Origin: Mansonella perstans
Lineage: Eukaryota > Nematoda > Chromadorea > Rhabditida > Onchocercidae
DNA: 64,000 nt
Direction of reading: 5' to 3'
NCBI GenBank assembly: GCA_037074765.1
Contig: JBAMDO010000137.1
Location: 62,001-126,000, forward strand
Each line of letters begins with the position of its first letter. Within the stretch, counting starts at the first letter, position 1. The position numbers and the translations under genes were made by a program. Below, piece by piece: positions 50,301 through 61,859 of the stretch. The notes under the pieces are model-generated. The model was not told where the DNA came from, searched no databases, and saw nothing but the letters and a program-made list of their open reading frames with translations.

Positions 50301-53300
50301 AAAACAGCTTCAAATTATGAGTAGAAACAAAACTAAAAAAGTCGTTAAGATTAGAACTATGAACTCACCATAGGGTAAAGAACATCAAAAACAAATAAAT
50401 GCCAAACAAAAAATATAAAATATCTGAAACATTTTTCATCGTAAATAAAAAATCGTAAATCAACTAAAAGACTAAAACACCAAGAAGAGAAAAAGCCAGG
50501 CAGTCATAAACAATGAATGATAGCAAGCATAGTAAATTTTCACAAGAAACTGAAAACAATCTTAAGTGAATTTAATTGCATTAATGTGAATACTGTGTAA
50601 TTATTAACTGAAATAAAGCTAACTTAAACTATCACTTTAAATTAAAAACTGAAATGACTATAAAAAAAAGACAAAACATTAAAATAATCTAAAATAATAA
50701 AAATAACAATTTCAAACTCAAAAGCAAAAGAAAAATAAACAATTAAAATACTATAGAAAGCAAATCATATTTCAGAAAAACTGTAATGAGATGATTACCT
50801 TTAAACACCTGAAAATTTCACACTTGCTTTGAAAAATATATTTAAATTAAGGAAAACAAGCATTACTGTAGACATTCTTGGTACACTCCTATTTAAGCCA
50901 AAAAAAGTGTTTCCTTTCCGGCAGAATAAAACTGTACAAATCATTAATATGAATACTGTATAATTGTTAATCTAACACAGAAAACTTATTAACTAAAAAT
51001 CATCCTCTTCTCAACAATGTTTTATTTATTTTGTCAAAAATTAAGTTTAATTTTACTCTATAGTGAAGTAATTGGAAATAGAGCACTGTAAACACTAGTA
51101 AAGAAATGTTTACAAAGATCAATTAATTCAGAAAAAAAATTATTAGGATAAATGATAATTAATAAAAATGGCTTTTAGCAGAAATCTTTGCATTCGAAAT
51201 TCTTCAATGATTTATTACAAAATTCAACTTTATGGAAATAAAATCTCAAAATTCAGATCAAAAATAATTCAAAAATAATTTTCAAAAAATTTCTCAAAAA
51301 TTCCGAGAATTGCTTTATAACTCAAAATTTTCAAAAAAACAATTATTTTTCGAATAAGAAAAAATCTTTTTACAATTTTTCAATTTATTAAATTTTTAAC
51401 TAATAAAACAGAAAAAAGCAAGAAGAGTTCATATATTACACTGCATTCCTAAATGCCACTTTCATCTTACTTTCCATTATTCTTTTATGATATTTTCGTC
51501 GCTTTTTCTTTGCTCAAAGTAAGTTAACTAAATTAGAAAACACATCGCATAAATAATTAGCTAATTAGTCATATAGATGTAGTTAATTATAATAAGTTAA
51601 ACAAAGATTCATTTCTTTTCTGCATATTAGAATAAACAAATTTCATAGTCTTTGATAAAACCGGTTTTGAAAAATTAAGAAACAAAAAGTTATTAGAAAA
51701 AGTTCACGTAATTTTATTAAAGTTTTGTTAAATTAGATAATTCTACTGAAATTTTATTAAATCAGATAATTCTATTGAAATTTATTAAATCAGGTTTTTT
51801 TATTAAAGTTTTATTAAGTCAAACAAATTTATTAAAGTAGGACAATAATTTTACGTTTTCATTCTACTTCAACCTTGCAAGCAAACTACATTATCAGAAA
51901 ATTATTGATTGAAAAAATTTTGTAAGTTTTGAATGATCGTTGTGAATACTGCTATAAATATAGTTACTTAAAGTATCTGCTTAAGACTAAGTGATCTCTG
52001 TAATTATATGGTTAAAATAGTTTTCCCTCATAAAAAGTATATTCTATGAAGAAATGAGCCTCAAGCCTCAAATCAAAGGTGACATAATTTGTTATACTGT
52101 CCTCAGTATTCAATATATTTTGTCTAGTATTTCCTGATCCTAATTTATGTAAGAATTTTAAAAAAAGAATTAACAAAAAAATTGTTAATTATGTTCCAAA
52201 ACAAAAAACAGATCAATCATTTTCAAATGGACCTGAAAAACCAAATGATTTTAATTTTTTTCTTGATCTGGATAGCAAAGATCAATTTTGGCTCATACAG
52301 TACGACAAGGGTAAATATATTTATGCCAAAATTATGAAAGGATTAAGTCACTGTTGTTTTACACTTTTTGAATGTTCCACTAAATTAATCATTTCTGGGA
52401 TAAAATTATTTCATATATATTCAAATCCATTACAGCATTTTTCTATTTTAGATATCATCAAGAAAAATATCGTTGTCAAATTGCTCAAATTAATTTTCAT
52501 GATTTCATCTGTCAAATAACAGAGCCATATTTTCTCCTGTTATTTTGTTACTGTAAGTTGCTCTAAGAGCCATGAAATCATCAAGTTTAACTTTTGTGTT
52601 TCTTAAGATTCGGACAGTCCCATGTGTTCAATTCTTACTAAAAAAAATGGCCAAGTTCATTTTGTGTAAATAAATCATTGTCATCTCATTTTGTTTCAAC
52701 AGGATGATCGCGTAATTCATTTTTGTTGAAATTCATTCTTACCCTTAAAGGCAAGTGCCATATTTGACCATTTGAGTTTGTAAAGAACTTACTTTTACAT
52801 GCTTGATTAATTGGTAATTTAGCAATTAATTAGCTTCGCTATCATGAGCAGATGTTCAAATTAGTGTGATTATTTTCATATGATTACTATCGCATGATTG
52901 TTATCGTGCATGTCATATATTTCGGAGAATTTTGTGTCAGTCTTTTAGAGTATAATGAGCCTTAAATGTGCATTTTTGCTTTTATAAACAGACTTTCAAA
53001 CTCTATTTTTAGGAAATAACATATTAATAATTTTAAATGTAGTATTTTTTCTCTGTTCCAACTTCATTATAAAATGACAATGAATATTGCTTGATGATAA
53101 TATGGCTCAGGGTCGTAGTAGTATTACAACACTACCTCAGCGATCAGTATTGACTGATAGGAGTCTAACATAAAAATTACCATTGATACTAACGATTATA
53201 AGTTGATATTGACATTTGTAAGCTAAATAACTACCGATATGGAAATTTTTTGCAATCATAAATTTTATAATTTCAATAACTTTAGCAGGACAGTTTTATT

Positions 53301-53870
53301 CTTAAATCATTTTTCAAAATTAATTCTTGAATTTGATTAAATATATTTCAAATTTATGTTAACCTGAACTCAACTGCACAATTATGTTTAATTATTTGTT
53401 TGAAATGATCTCAAAACAATTGCAATTGTCTTGCGTGATTTTATGAAAAATTTCACAACAAAATTTTGATTTATTTTAGATTTATTTATTCACGATAATA
53501 TTATTGCATTGACAAAATCAAAAGTTTTTCATTCGCTTAATATAGCTACAAGATAAAGTTAACATTTAATGATGAATGAAATCGTAGATCAGAAACGATT
53601 AGTAATAGGAAATTAATTGACTAATTACACAAAGGAAGAGATACGTTGGATGAAAACAATTGCCGGTAATATCACTGAGACGATTTGAAATGCTTTTTTT
53701 CATTTTTTTCCTTTTTAAAATTCTAATTTTCTAATAATCTTACTCCTTCAATGTGAAAATCTTTAAGACTTTTTATTTTTCCAAACATTTTGATAAAGTG
53801 TTAAAAAAAATTAATAAATTTTCTTTATACGTCTCGAAATTCAGACTAATCAGCAATTAATATATAAATA
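44330..53870. other. 9.5-kb gene-poor region
   Basis: It should hold the tiam-1 promoter at its left edge. Only scattered short open frames occur; the most protein-like is a minus-strand tail near 48,935-49,025 (QQRQLGWKLKEAEDFNIEF) with no start or convincing acceptor. It has a loose ~30-bp tandem repeat at 51,710-51,840 and no tRNA or rRNA. Confidence 0.55.
51710..51840. repeat. Degenerate ~30-bp tandem repeat
   Basis: About four or five imperfect copies of a unit like attttattaaatcagataa plus ttctattgaa. Strongly AT-rich. Confidence 0.7.
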
Positions 53871-53873
53871 CAT

Positions 53874-53879
53874 TTTATT
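53874..53879 (-). other. Candidate polyadenylation signal
   Basis: AATAAA on the minus strand, 55 bases beyond the proposed terminal stop at 53,934. It supports the short third exon of the neighbouring gene. Confidence 0.55.
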
Positions 53880-53933
53880 AACGAAAAATTGAAGCAAGTT
53901 GTGGCAGTTAACTTGATAGCGACCTAGCAGCAA

Positions 53934-55118
53934 TTAACGACCAGTGGCGTATCTGAAATTCTGAGTGATATTTTCATCAGGATTAATGGATAACATAAAA
54001 TCGAATTATTTGACAAAAAATGTGATTCACAAGCAATATAATCGATTTTGTTTTTTAGACCAATCAATATTCTCTTATTTATAGAAAGTATGATACTAAG
54101 GCTATTATTAATTTACTTTTCAGTAAATTATGAAAAGTATTTAATTCAAAACAATTTATAAGTTAATAAAAGAAATCCAAGAAACAATTTACCCTTTAGG
54201 TTGTGCTGGTGCTGGCAAAGCATATGTAGGTGCCATAGCTGGTGCCGGCAAAGCATATCTGAAATAAATTATTATGTTAAATTTATTTGGAAATGGCTAT
54301 AAACTAAATACCTTTGATAGGAAATTTTATTAAATTTAAATGGAATTAAATGATCCATTTGATAATGTTTCAAAAATTAAGCAAAAAAAATGCATTTCAG
54401 ATGCAACTTCAAACACAAAATGCATTATTACGGATAAAAATTAAACTAAAGGATCGTAACAAATTATCATTTTTCATTAATACTCGATTTATATAATTTA
54501 AAGTGAAATTAAAATGTCTTCAATAAATTTTGATTGATCAATCAAGTATTACTTTTATAACTTAAAACTTGATAAAATTTAACACAGAATAAATAAATTA
54601 AGTGTAAGTTCACTTAAATGATTTATTAACATCAAGACTAGTCTTAACAAAAATTCAACTCCAGCTTTTAACTGTCAAGTTTAAATAGCTAAGTTACTTG
54701 ACTGAAGAAAGATCACATTTGCTTTCATTTTTTGATTAAATTACAAACTTACCCTTCAGTTATCAAGCATAAAATTTAATAGTTATACAGGCATTATCAT
54801 AAATTAAGCTTAAATTAAATAATCATGGTTAATTGCTATTTTTTTGCTGATATTTAAATTAAATAATTTAGATTAATGTTACGATAAAAGATACCCAACA
54901 GGAGGAGGAGCAGCAGCAGCTCCTGCTGAACAACAGCAAGTGGGTAGTGCTGGTGGTGGTGGTGGTTCTATCACTGGTACACAAATTGGTGGTGGTTGAA
55001 TGCAGCAACATTTCTGTACACCACCACCACCACCACATGGAGCACCACCACCACCGAAGCAACCGCTTGTATAGCCTATGAAGGACAGCACAAGGAGAGC
55101 AGCAAGCTTCTGCAACAT
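53934..55118 (-). CDS. Small secreted Cys/Gly/Pro-rich protein, about 100 aa
   Basis: Exon 1 (55118-54889) encodes a signal peptide (MLQKLAALLVLSFIGYTSG), then CFGGGGAPCGGGGG, a CCC triplet, a Pro run and a second CCC. Exon 2 (about 54258-54194) adds two YALPAPA motifs and ends just before GGGTAAAT, which reads either as stop TAA or as a donor. Using the donor, exon 3 (53952-53934) adds YATGR and a TAA. All phases close. The signal-plus-CFGGGG-plus-Pro layout resembles the N-terminal half of nematode Ground-like (hedgehog-related) proteins, but the Ground-like domain itself is absent. It is a likely structural matrix, cuticle or sheath-type secretion. It is probably related to the gene at 60.5-61.9 kb. 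Function unknown. Confidence 0.75.
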
Positions 55119-56280
55119 ACTTTTTTATTTCAGTGATAAAAAAAATCAAAAATCTTGCTATTTTTTGAAGAATATTTGCAAGATGATAATAATTCATTAA
55201 GCTTAAGCTTGTTTTTTATCAAATGAATTTCATCTGAAAATTAAAAAAGGAATAAATTAGAAACTTGAAAAAAGCTTTAAAAAAGGAAGATGGAAGTTTG
55301 GGCACCCTTCTGTGTGACATTAATATTTTTCAGAGAAATAATTTTCCACAAATTTTCGAAATTTTAAATTTCATAATTTGAAAATCTTTCTATCAATCTA
55401 TTTCGTAAATTTTTAATTTGTAAAACATTTTTATTTTTCCTCTCCTTGCTTTCTTATTTTTGTTTTGTCTTGGATAATAGCATAATTGAACTGAAAGTTC
55501 ATAATTCTATCGCTGTAAAATAAGAATGATGGAAATATGATAAGTTTGAATGGTTGGAAAAAATTGAATTTTACAAACTTTGACGCTCTATACTATAAAA
55601 TAAAACCACCGTGTTCAAATCGAATCATATTTGCACTCATTTTATAAAAGATTTTTTTCCTAAAAATCACTTTATTACTTCCAGCAATCATTCAAATAAT
55701 TAACATGACTAATTTTAAAAATATTTCTACCAATATTGTTATATAAGTTGTAAAATCATGAAGCAGTATTACCGTACTTAGCATGTATTCAGTATCATCA
55801 GTATAGATGAGAAGTGATAATGATTACTATAGTTATCAGTTCTATATTGCTGCCACGTTAAGATAATAAAATGAATGAAAGAAATTACCATATTCGGAGT
55901 ACTTTGAGCAATTCAGATCAATTACTATTTACTGCACTCTAAGTTTCCGTAACCTTTCGAATTTTATTTAATTGCGCTCTTAAATAAAATAAAATTTTCA
56001 AATTGAATTTTATTTGCAGCTATCAGCTGTAATCGAATCCGATTGATAATGAATAGAAGAGAAGTTCAATGAATAACTGATGGATGGCAAAACTGAATGA
56101 GGGAGATCAAAGAGAATAATTTGATACGAGTAATTAAGTTATTGTTTGATAAATTTAACTGTGAAATGATTAGATTGTGAGCGCTTTTATATCCCATTCG
56201 TTCATTCATTCATTCATTTATCCAATCTGTTAAAAATTTGTAGCGCCACCTCCTTGAAATTCTTTTCTATAACAACAATA

Positions 56281-56330
56281 ATGATAGTGATGATGATGAC
56301 GATGATGATGATGATAATGATAATGATAAT
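56281..56330. repeat. GAT/AATGAT microsatellite
   Basis: Tandem gatgat units passing into gataat units, preceded 60 bp upstream by a short cattcattcatt run. Confidence 0.9.
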
Positions 56331-57010
56331 CGCAATGAAAAAAATTTCTTTCTTTTCGAAAATATTATCTTAAATTTTATTTCCTTTTTCCCTTGAACTT
56401 ACTTTTTTTCTCCTTAGCAGTCAATCACATTTTGATTCATTTAAAAAAATGACGAAAAAGTTATTAATTATTTGTGCAATTTTTTTAGTGTAATTATGAA
56501 AATGGTAGTAGCAATTGGCAAGTGGTGAATAATTTGTAAGCCATAAAAATGACAAACAAATGAATGTCAATAATTATAGCAAAATTTTTGGTTAATTTAG
56601 AAATGCAGTAGAAATGATCGTCGACATTCACATTAATAAAATAAATAATCCGGTTTTGAGTTTTCAGGTTTTTAAATTTTTTTTTCTGATCAAATTGTGA
56701 CAAAACATTTGATTATTGTGTAATGTTGAGAATGATGATGATACGATTTTCTCTTTTGTTTTTATTTTCATAATCGAATTCTCTTTTCTCCGTTTTTCTT
56801 TTTTTCTGGTCACTCGTTGGATTTTTTCGTTAGGTAAAAAAGTATACCATCCTGTTTTTTTTCTCTCGCTCTCTCTTTTGACTTTATTCAAATGATTTTA
56901 AACATATATATTTTAATGTATGTCAAGTAAACTTCATTCGCTTTTGAACACTCATTCAAAATAAAGAAAGAAAAGAAAAGAAAAGGCATAAGAAATTTTT
57001 GTGTATTTAA

Positions 57011-57100
57011 TTGTTAACCATTATAACTAATTATTAACCACTGTAATTAATTAGTAACCATTGTAATTAATTAGTAACCACTGTAATTAATTATTAATCG
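57011..57100. repeat. 20-bp tandem repeat, 4-5 copies
   Basis: Units of the type ttagtaaccactgtaattaa start at 57,011, 57,031, 57,051 and 57,071, with a partial fifth copy. They differ at one to four positions. Confidence 0.9.
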
Positions 57101-60100
57101 TTATTTGATTGTCGAAACTTGCTCCGCAAATTCAATTTAATTAAAAAAAATTAATAAAATTTTACTACCATGAGCTTATTATTAGATGTAATTTATGTGG
57201 CACACAAATATGCAACAATTAAAATTTATTTCCATCTTTTTTTTTTGAAAGAAAAGAAAAAAAGAAATTATGTATTTTACAATTTATTAATCAAAATGGA
57301 TGAATTGTCATTGAGTTTTTTTCTTTTTTTTTGCTAATTTTGCTTGAAATAGTTTATTTATACCTCACGCAAATTCATATTTTCAGTCTCTTAGTACATT
57401 TGAATTTGAATTAAATCCAGTTCAGGAATTTTTTCTTTCTTGAAAGGATGATACATCTGTACAAATCAGCTTGTTGGCGCAAAGATTGAGCTAAAATAAT
57501 TATAAAGATTTAAAAATGTTCAATTCAATACAGCTAAAAATGACAATTCAGAAGGAAATACGGATAGCAGTGATAATAGGATAAGTTTGGTGATAAAGTG
57601 ATATGAGAAGTTAATAAATTTTTGATTATTGCGGATATATTAATAATATTTATAATATAAGAGCAGTGAGCTTTTTTAATCGAAAATGACAGTATGATTA
57701 ACAGTAATAAAAAATGTTATGATAGAAATAATAGAAAAAATTTGAGGTATTTCTTTTGAGATATCTTAACAAAATTAAATCAATATTCCATCAAAATTTT
57801 TCGCATCAAAATTTTAATCAATAAATTTGAAACGGAAGAAATTTAATTAGTCAGCTAAATATTGTATGAGTGAGCTGAAGAATCATAAAGTTCATCATCA
57901 TACAGATATTGAAAATTATTTCTTTTTGATTTATGCAATTTACTCCTGTTGCCAATTTTAGAGAGAAATTATGTAGTTAACGGAAGAAAAAATTAAGGTG
58001 ACACTACGACAGATGCAAAGAAATAAAACTATGCAGGGAATTCTCGCAAATTAATATTGCATAAATAATCATTTTTAACACTTTATTTTAGTTTTTCTTT
58101 TTCTCTTCCAAAGAAACAAAAATGTCGAAAAAAATTTTGAAAAGGCAAAACGTTAGAAAAATCTAACGAAAAGAAAAAGATATTAACGTACAATCAACAT
58201 TTAATTGCTGGAAACAAGATTGCATCGAATTTTTCATTAATTTTTAAATTTTGTGATTTTATGGGGCAAAAAAGTTGTAAAACATGTTTGTCCGGAAAAT
58301 TTTAAAAAGCCATTTCTTAATTCCATAGAATTTCTTGCATCTATTTTAAAATCTTATCTTACGCTTGAAATTCATTTTTCAAAGCAATTTTTTTCCTGCT
58401 CTTGAAAAGATACCTGAAAAAATCTATCTTAAACTAATCTTGAATTAAACTACTATTTGCCAATTCATATCACTAATGATTACTTTTTCAGTCAAAAAAC
58501 AAAATTAAGTGACATCAACTATTCGTCATTGCAAATCAATTATTTGAAAAAAAAAAAAAAAAACCAAAACTAGTTCACCTTAATTTAATTGTACATGAAG
58601 ATACAGGAAATATTAACAAACAAACTTGTCAGTTTTTAAATTTCAGCAATTAAGCATCACCTACAATATAATTTCCATGAAATTGTGTCAGCAGTTACAT
58701 TTAGCTTAATCTAATTGTACATAAAAATACAAGAAATATTAACGTATTAATATTTTGAAATGCTACTAATTAAATTTTGCATACAATTACGACATATTTG
58801 CTCTTTTGTTCTGCATTTGCATTTTTTTTTTCTCAATAAAATCATTAATCCAGAACTTAGATAAATAATGAATGTAATTAAACGACCACAATCATTATTT
58901 AGTAGTATTACTATAGTAGTATGATCACTTCGCATTATTCGAATTGTTTTCGTTTGATTCGTTCTTCCACTATTTTCACATCACTCTCTGAGATGTTGTT
59001 AATATGAATTTTTTTGTGGTAAATAATACTTTACAGCAAATAATGTGGCATAATTTGTTTGCGATTTTTTTGCAGAAATTTGCATTTAGAATGGAATTAA
59101 TTTGCATAATCAAAAAAATGAAAGCAATTGAAAAAATTTATGTATTTTTTCAAAAATTTTATTATAAACAAAAAAAAAAAAAAAAAAAACGAAACAATAA
59201 ATATGCGAATAATCTAAACTGCAAAAGAGATGTTAAACTTATTAATAACAATCAATAAGTTGACTTTTTTTTGTGAAAAAAATTATTTCAGAAAAATTTT
59301 TAAAAATTTTTTTCACTTTTTTCTTTTGTTAAATAGAAATAAATGTCAACAACAAAAAAAAAAAAGAATTTGGGTGAAAAAAAAGGGAAGTAAAATTATT
59401 TCGTTTTTTTTTCAAAAAAATGACAAATTCATTCCTCTTCTATCATTTTGTTAAATCATTTTGAAGCAATGAAACGAATAGAAGATCCTTGATATTTTCG
59501 ATATTTTCGCTGAGAATCGATATCGCTGCATGATACGGTGACACAACCGTGGATGTTTGCTGACATAAAAAGTAGCTTAATTGTTAAATTGAAAAAAATG
59601 AACGAAGGAAGAAAATTGAAATTTCACAAAATGATCTGTCATTTGTTTAAATTTTGCAATTATAGCAAGATTTGTAAAGTTACCAAAACTTTATTTGCCA
59701 AATTTATAAAGTTGTAGAAAATAATGAAGCACATGTGTTTTGTGTAAACAAAAAAAAAGAAAAAGTCGTATCTTAATAAGCTTATTTAATTATTTGTACC
59801 CTAATTAAGATTAAATCAATTATCAATGTTTGTTAACAACTATATCACTAAGATATTGATTTTCTTCACTGAGAAAGTTGTATTTTGATATTATATATTG
59901 TAGTTTCATTTTCATGTTAACATATTCAAAATAATCAACATTATAAATTTAAATAATGAAAACGATGCTCAAAAACTAAATTAATTAATAAATCACATTA
60001 TTTAAGTAAACCAGTATTAATTTTCCTGCTTAATTATATCAAATAACACACCGCTACTTTGACCATAGCTTTTTATTCCACTTTATCATTTCTGTAAAAT

Positions 60101-60478
60101 ATCCTTATCCTTTAAAAAAATTAAAAAGAAACGAAACAAAACAAGTATATGTTTATGATTTGTTTCAAAATAAGTACAGCATTTGCACGGTAATTGTATT
60201 TTATTAAATTAATTCAAATAAAAATAATTGGCATTCCTAATTTTATTCGAAAATTAATTTTCGATTTACTTTTTTGCAACGATTAATTTTAAATAATTTC
60301 AGAAAATATTTCATATATTTAATGTTATTACGAATTAATGCTAAAATTTACGAAAAATTTGCAAAAAAAAAAAAAGATTTTATGAGAAATGATTCATTTT
60401 TTTTCTATCGTTGCCATTTTTGAAGTGATCTTTCAGGATACTTTGTTGTCTACTGCATACTTAATCTTGTTGCTCTTG

Positions 60479-61851
60479 CTATTTTGCAACATATGCAAAT
60501 CCAGGAGCTGGTCTTACATAGACCGGTGGTGCTGCAAAAGGTGGTGTTGGATAAGGTGGTGGCTTTGTGGTTGGGGGTGCAACTGGTGGAAGTGGAACTG
60601 GTGCTTTTGGTAGCATAGGTGCATATGGAGGAGGATAAACTGCTACATAAACTGGTGCGGCTGGTGGTTGAGGTGTTGGGATGGCTCGTGGAGCTGCTGG
60701 AGGTGCTGGAGGTGCTGTAGGTGGTGCAATTGGAGCTAAATATATCGGTGCTGGAGCTGGTGCAGCTGCTGGACGTGGTGCAGGTGCTGGGACTGGTGCA
60801 GGTGCTGGGGGTGGTGCGGCGAAATATACCGGTATACCCACAGGAGGTGCTGGAGCTGGTGCAGCAGGTCGAGGAATTGGTATTGGTACAAATATTGATG
60901 GAAATGTTGTTGCTGCTGTAGTTTTAGGCGCTGATGGTGCACTGAAGTAATTTATCACCGTTAAAGCAAATTAGAATAATGAAAAAAAGATTCTGTTCAT
61001 GATTATCATAACATTATTATTATTATCGTCACTTTTAATTTTTTTCACTTTAAAAACATAAAAAGCTTTTTTTGAAACAAAAAAAAAAATTAAAAATGAA
61101 AGAATAAAAAGAAGTTTGTCTTTTTAAAAAAACCTACGCCATGGACGGAGCGCAGCCACCGCAACAACAAGAAAAACATGCAAACGCTGGCTTAATTAAC
61201 GCTATAAACAATAAGGTAACTACCTGAAATTGGAAACAAAAGAAAATTAATAAATTTTGTTCAATGTGATCATGGATCTACCTCAATAGCTAATTTGCAG
61301 TTATTGACCGAGAATTAATTTACACCAATATCTACCATTAACCATATTCAAATGCATTATTATTCATGAATCAGAGAAAAAAAAAAGAAATTAAATAATA
61401 TCTTAAAATGACCAATGAAATGTTAAGCTCTCTCAGTGACATGAGAAGTCTTCTGTAAAGCAGAATTTTAAATTAGGAAAAAAGATGGGAATATTTTTAG
61501 CATATGAAATATTTTATCTTTTATTTCCGAAATTTCTGATTGAATAATTCTTTGCTAATTATCAGCTAAATGACAAATGATTACTGTAGCCTAAGAGTCA
61601 GCATCAATAATAAGCAGTAATTCATTAATTTCTCTTAATATTAAATTATAAACAAATATTTAATGGTTGCATTAATAGAATCGCAACTGTATTAATCGAC
61701 TATAAAATGTAGAAATAAACATTGCAAAATTATTTGTGTTTTTAAATTAAATTAAAACTCCAAAAACAAATTTTTTCTTTTCTTTCTAAAAAAGAAATAT
61801 CATACTAACATATAAAATATTGCAATTTCCATGGTTTCTTACGATTGCCAT
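60479..61851 (-). CDS. Secreted Cys-cluster and Pro/Ala-rich protein, about 185 aa
   Basis: Three exons close in phase: a 9-base coding micro-exon with perfect donor (61851-61843, MAI then gtaaga), 61223-61138, and 60941-60479. Joined, residues 1-18 form a signal peptide (MAIVVTLLFIALIKPAFA), followed by CFSCCCGGCAPSMA. The remaining ~150 residues are low complexity: Ala-Pro alternation (PAPAPAP), then PPYPTPP-type and aromatic motifs, ending PPVYVRPAPGFAYVAK. Tyr spaced in Pro-rich sequence is typical of nematode extracellular matrix proteins that can be cross-linked. The Cys cluster right after signal cleavage and the Pro/Ala tail mirror the gene at 53.9-55.1 kb. A cuticle, eggshell or microfilarial-sheath role is only a guess. 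The opposite strand is open across the repeats, which I take as a shadow of the Ala-Pro code. Confidence 0.8.
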
Positions 61852-61859
61852 TATTTAAA

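Larger units (their letters stand above)
55130..60470. other. Gene-free stretch with microsatellites
   Basis: No gene could be supported. It contains GAT-type and 20-bp tandem repeats and a ~45-bp diverged duplication (58,577-58,621 and 58,699-58,745). A GC-richer patch at 59,456-59,570 is open in several frames on both strands, but none can be assigned. Confidence 0.55.

Noticed and set aside
53100..53160. let-7-like string (tgaggtagtgttgtaatact) on the minus strand
   Set aside because: The seed matches, but the rest differs from let-7, miR-48, miR-84 and miR-241, and no opposing arm forms a ~70-nt precursor hairpin.
59456..59570. GC-richer patch with an acceptor and protein-like frames
   Set aside because: Several frames on both strands are open and look equally protein-like, so no strand or product can be supported.
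60681..60950. Gly/Ala-rich open frame opposite the Pro/Ala-rich exon
   Set aside because: It is the complement of Ala-Pro repeats; the minus-strand frame has signal peptide, splice sites and phase.
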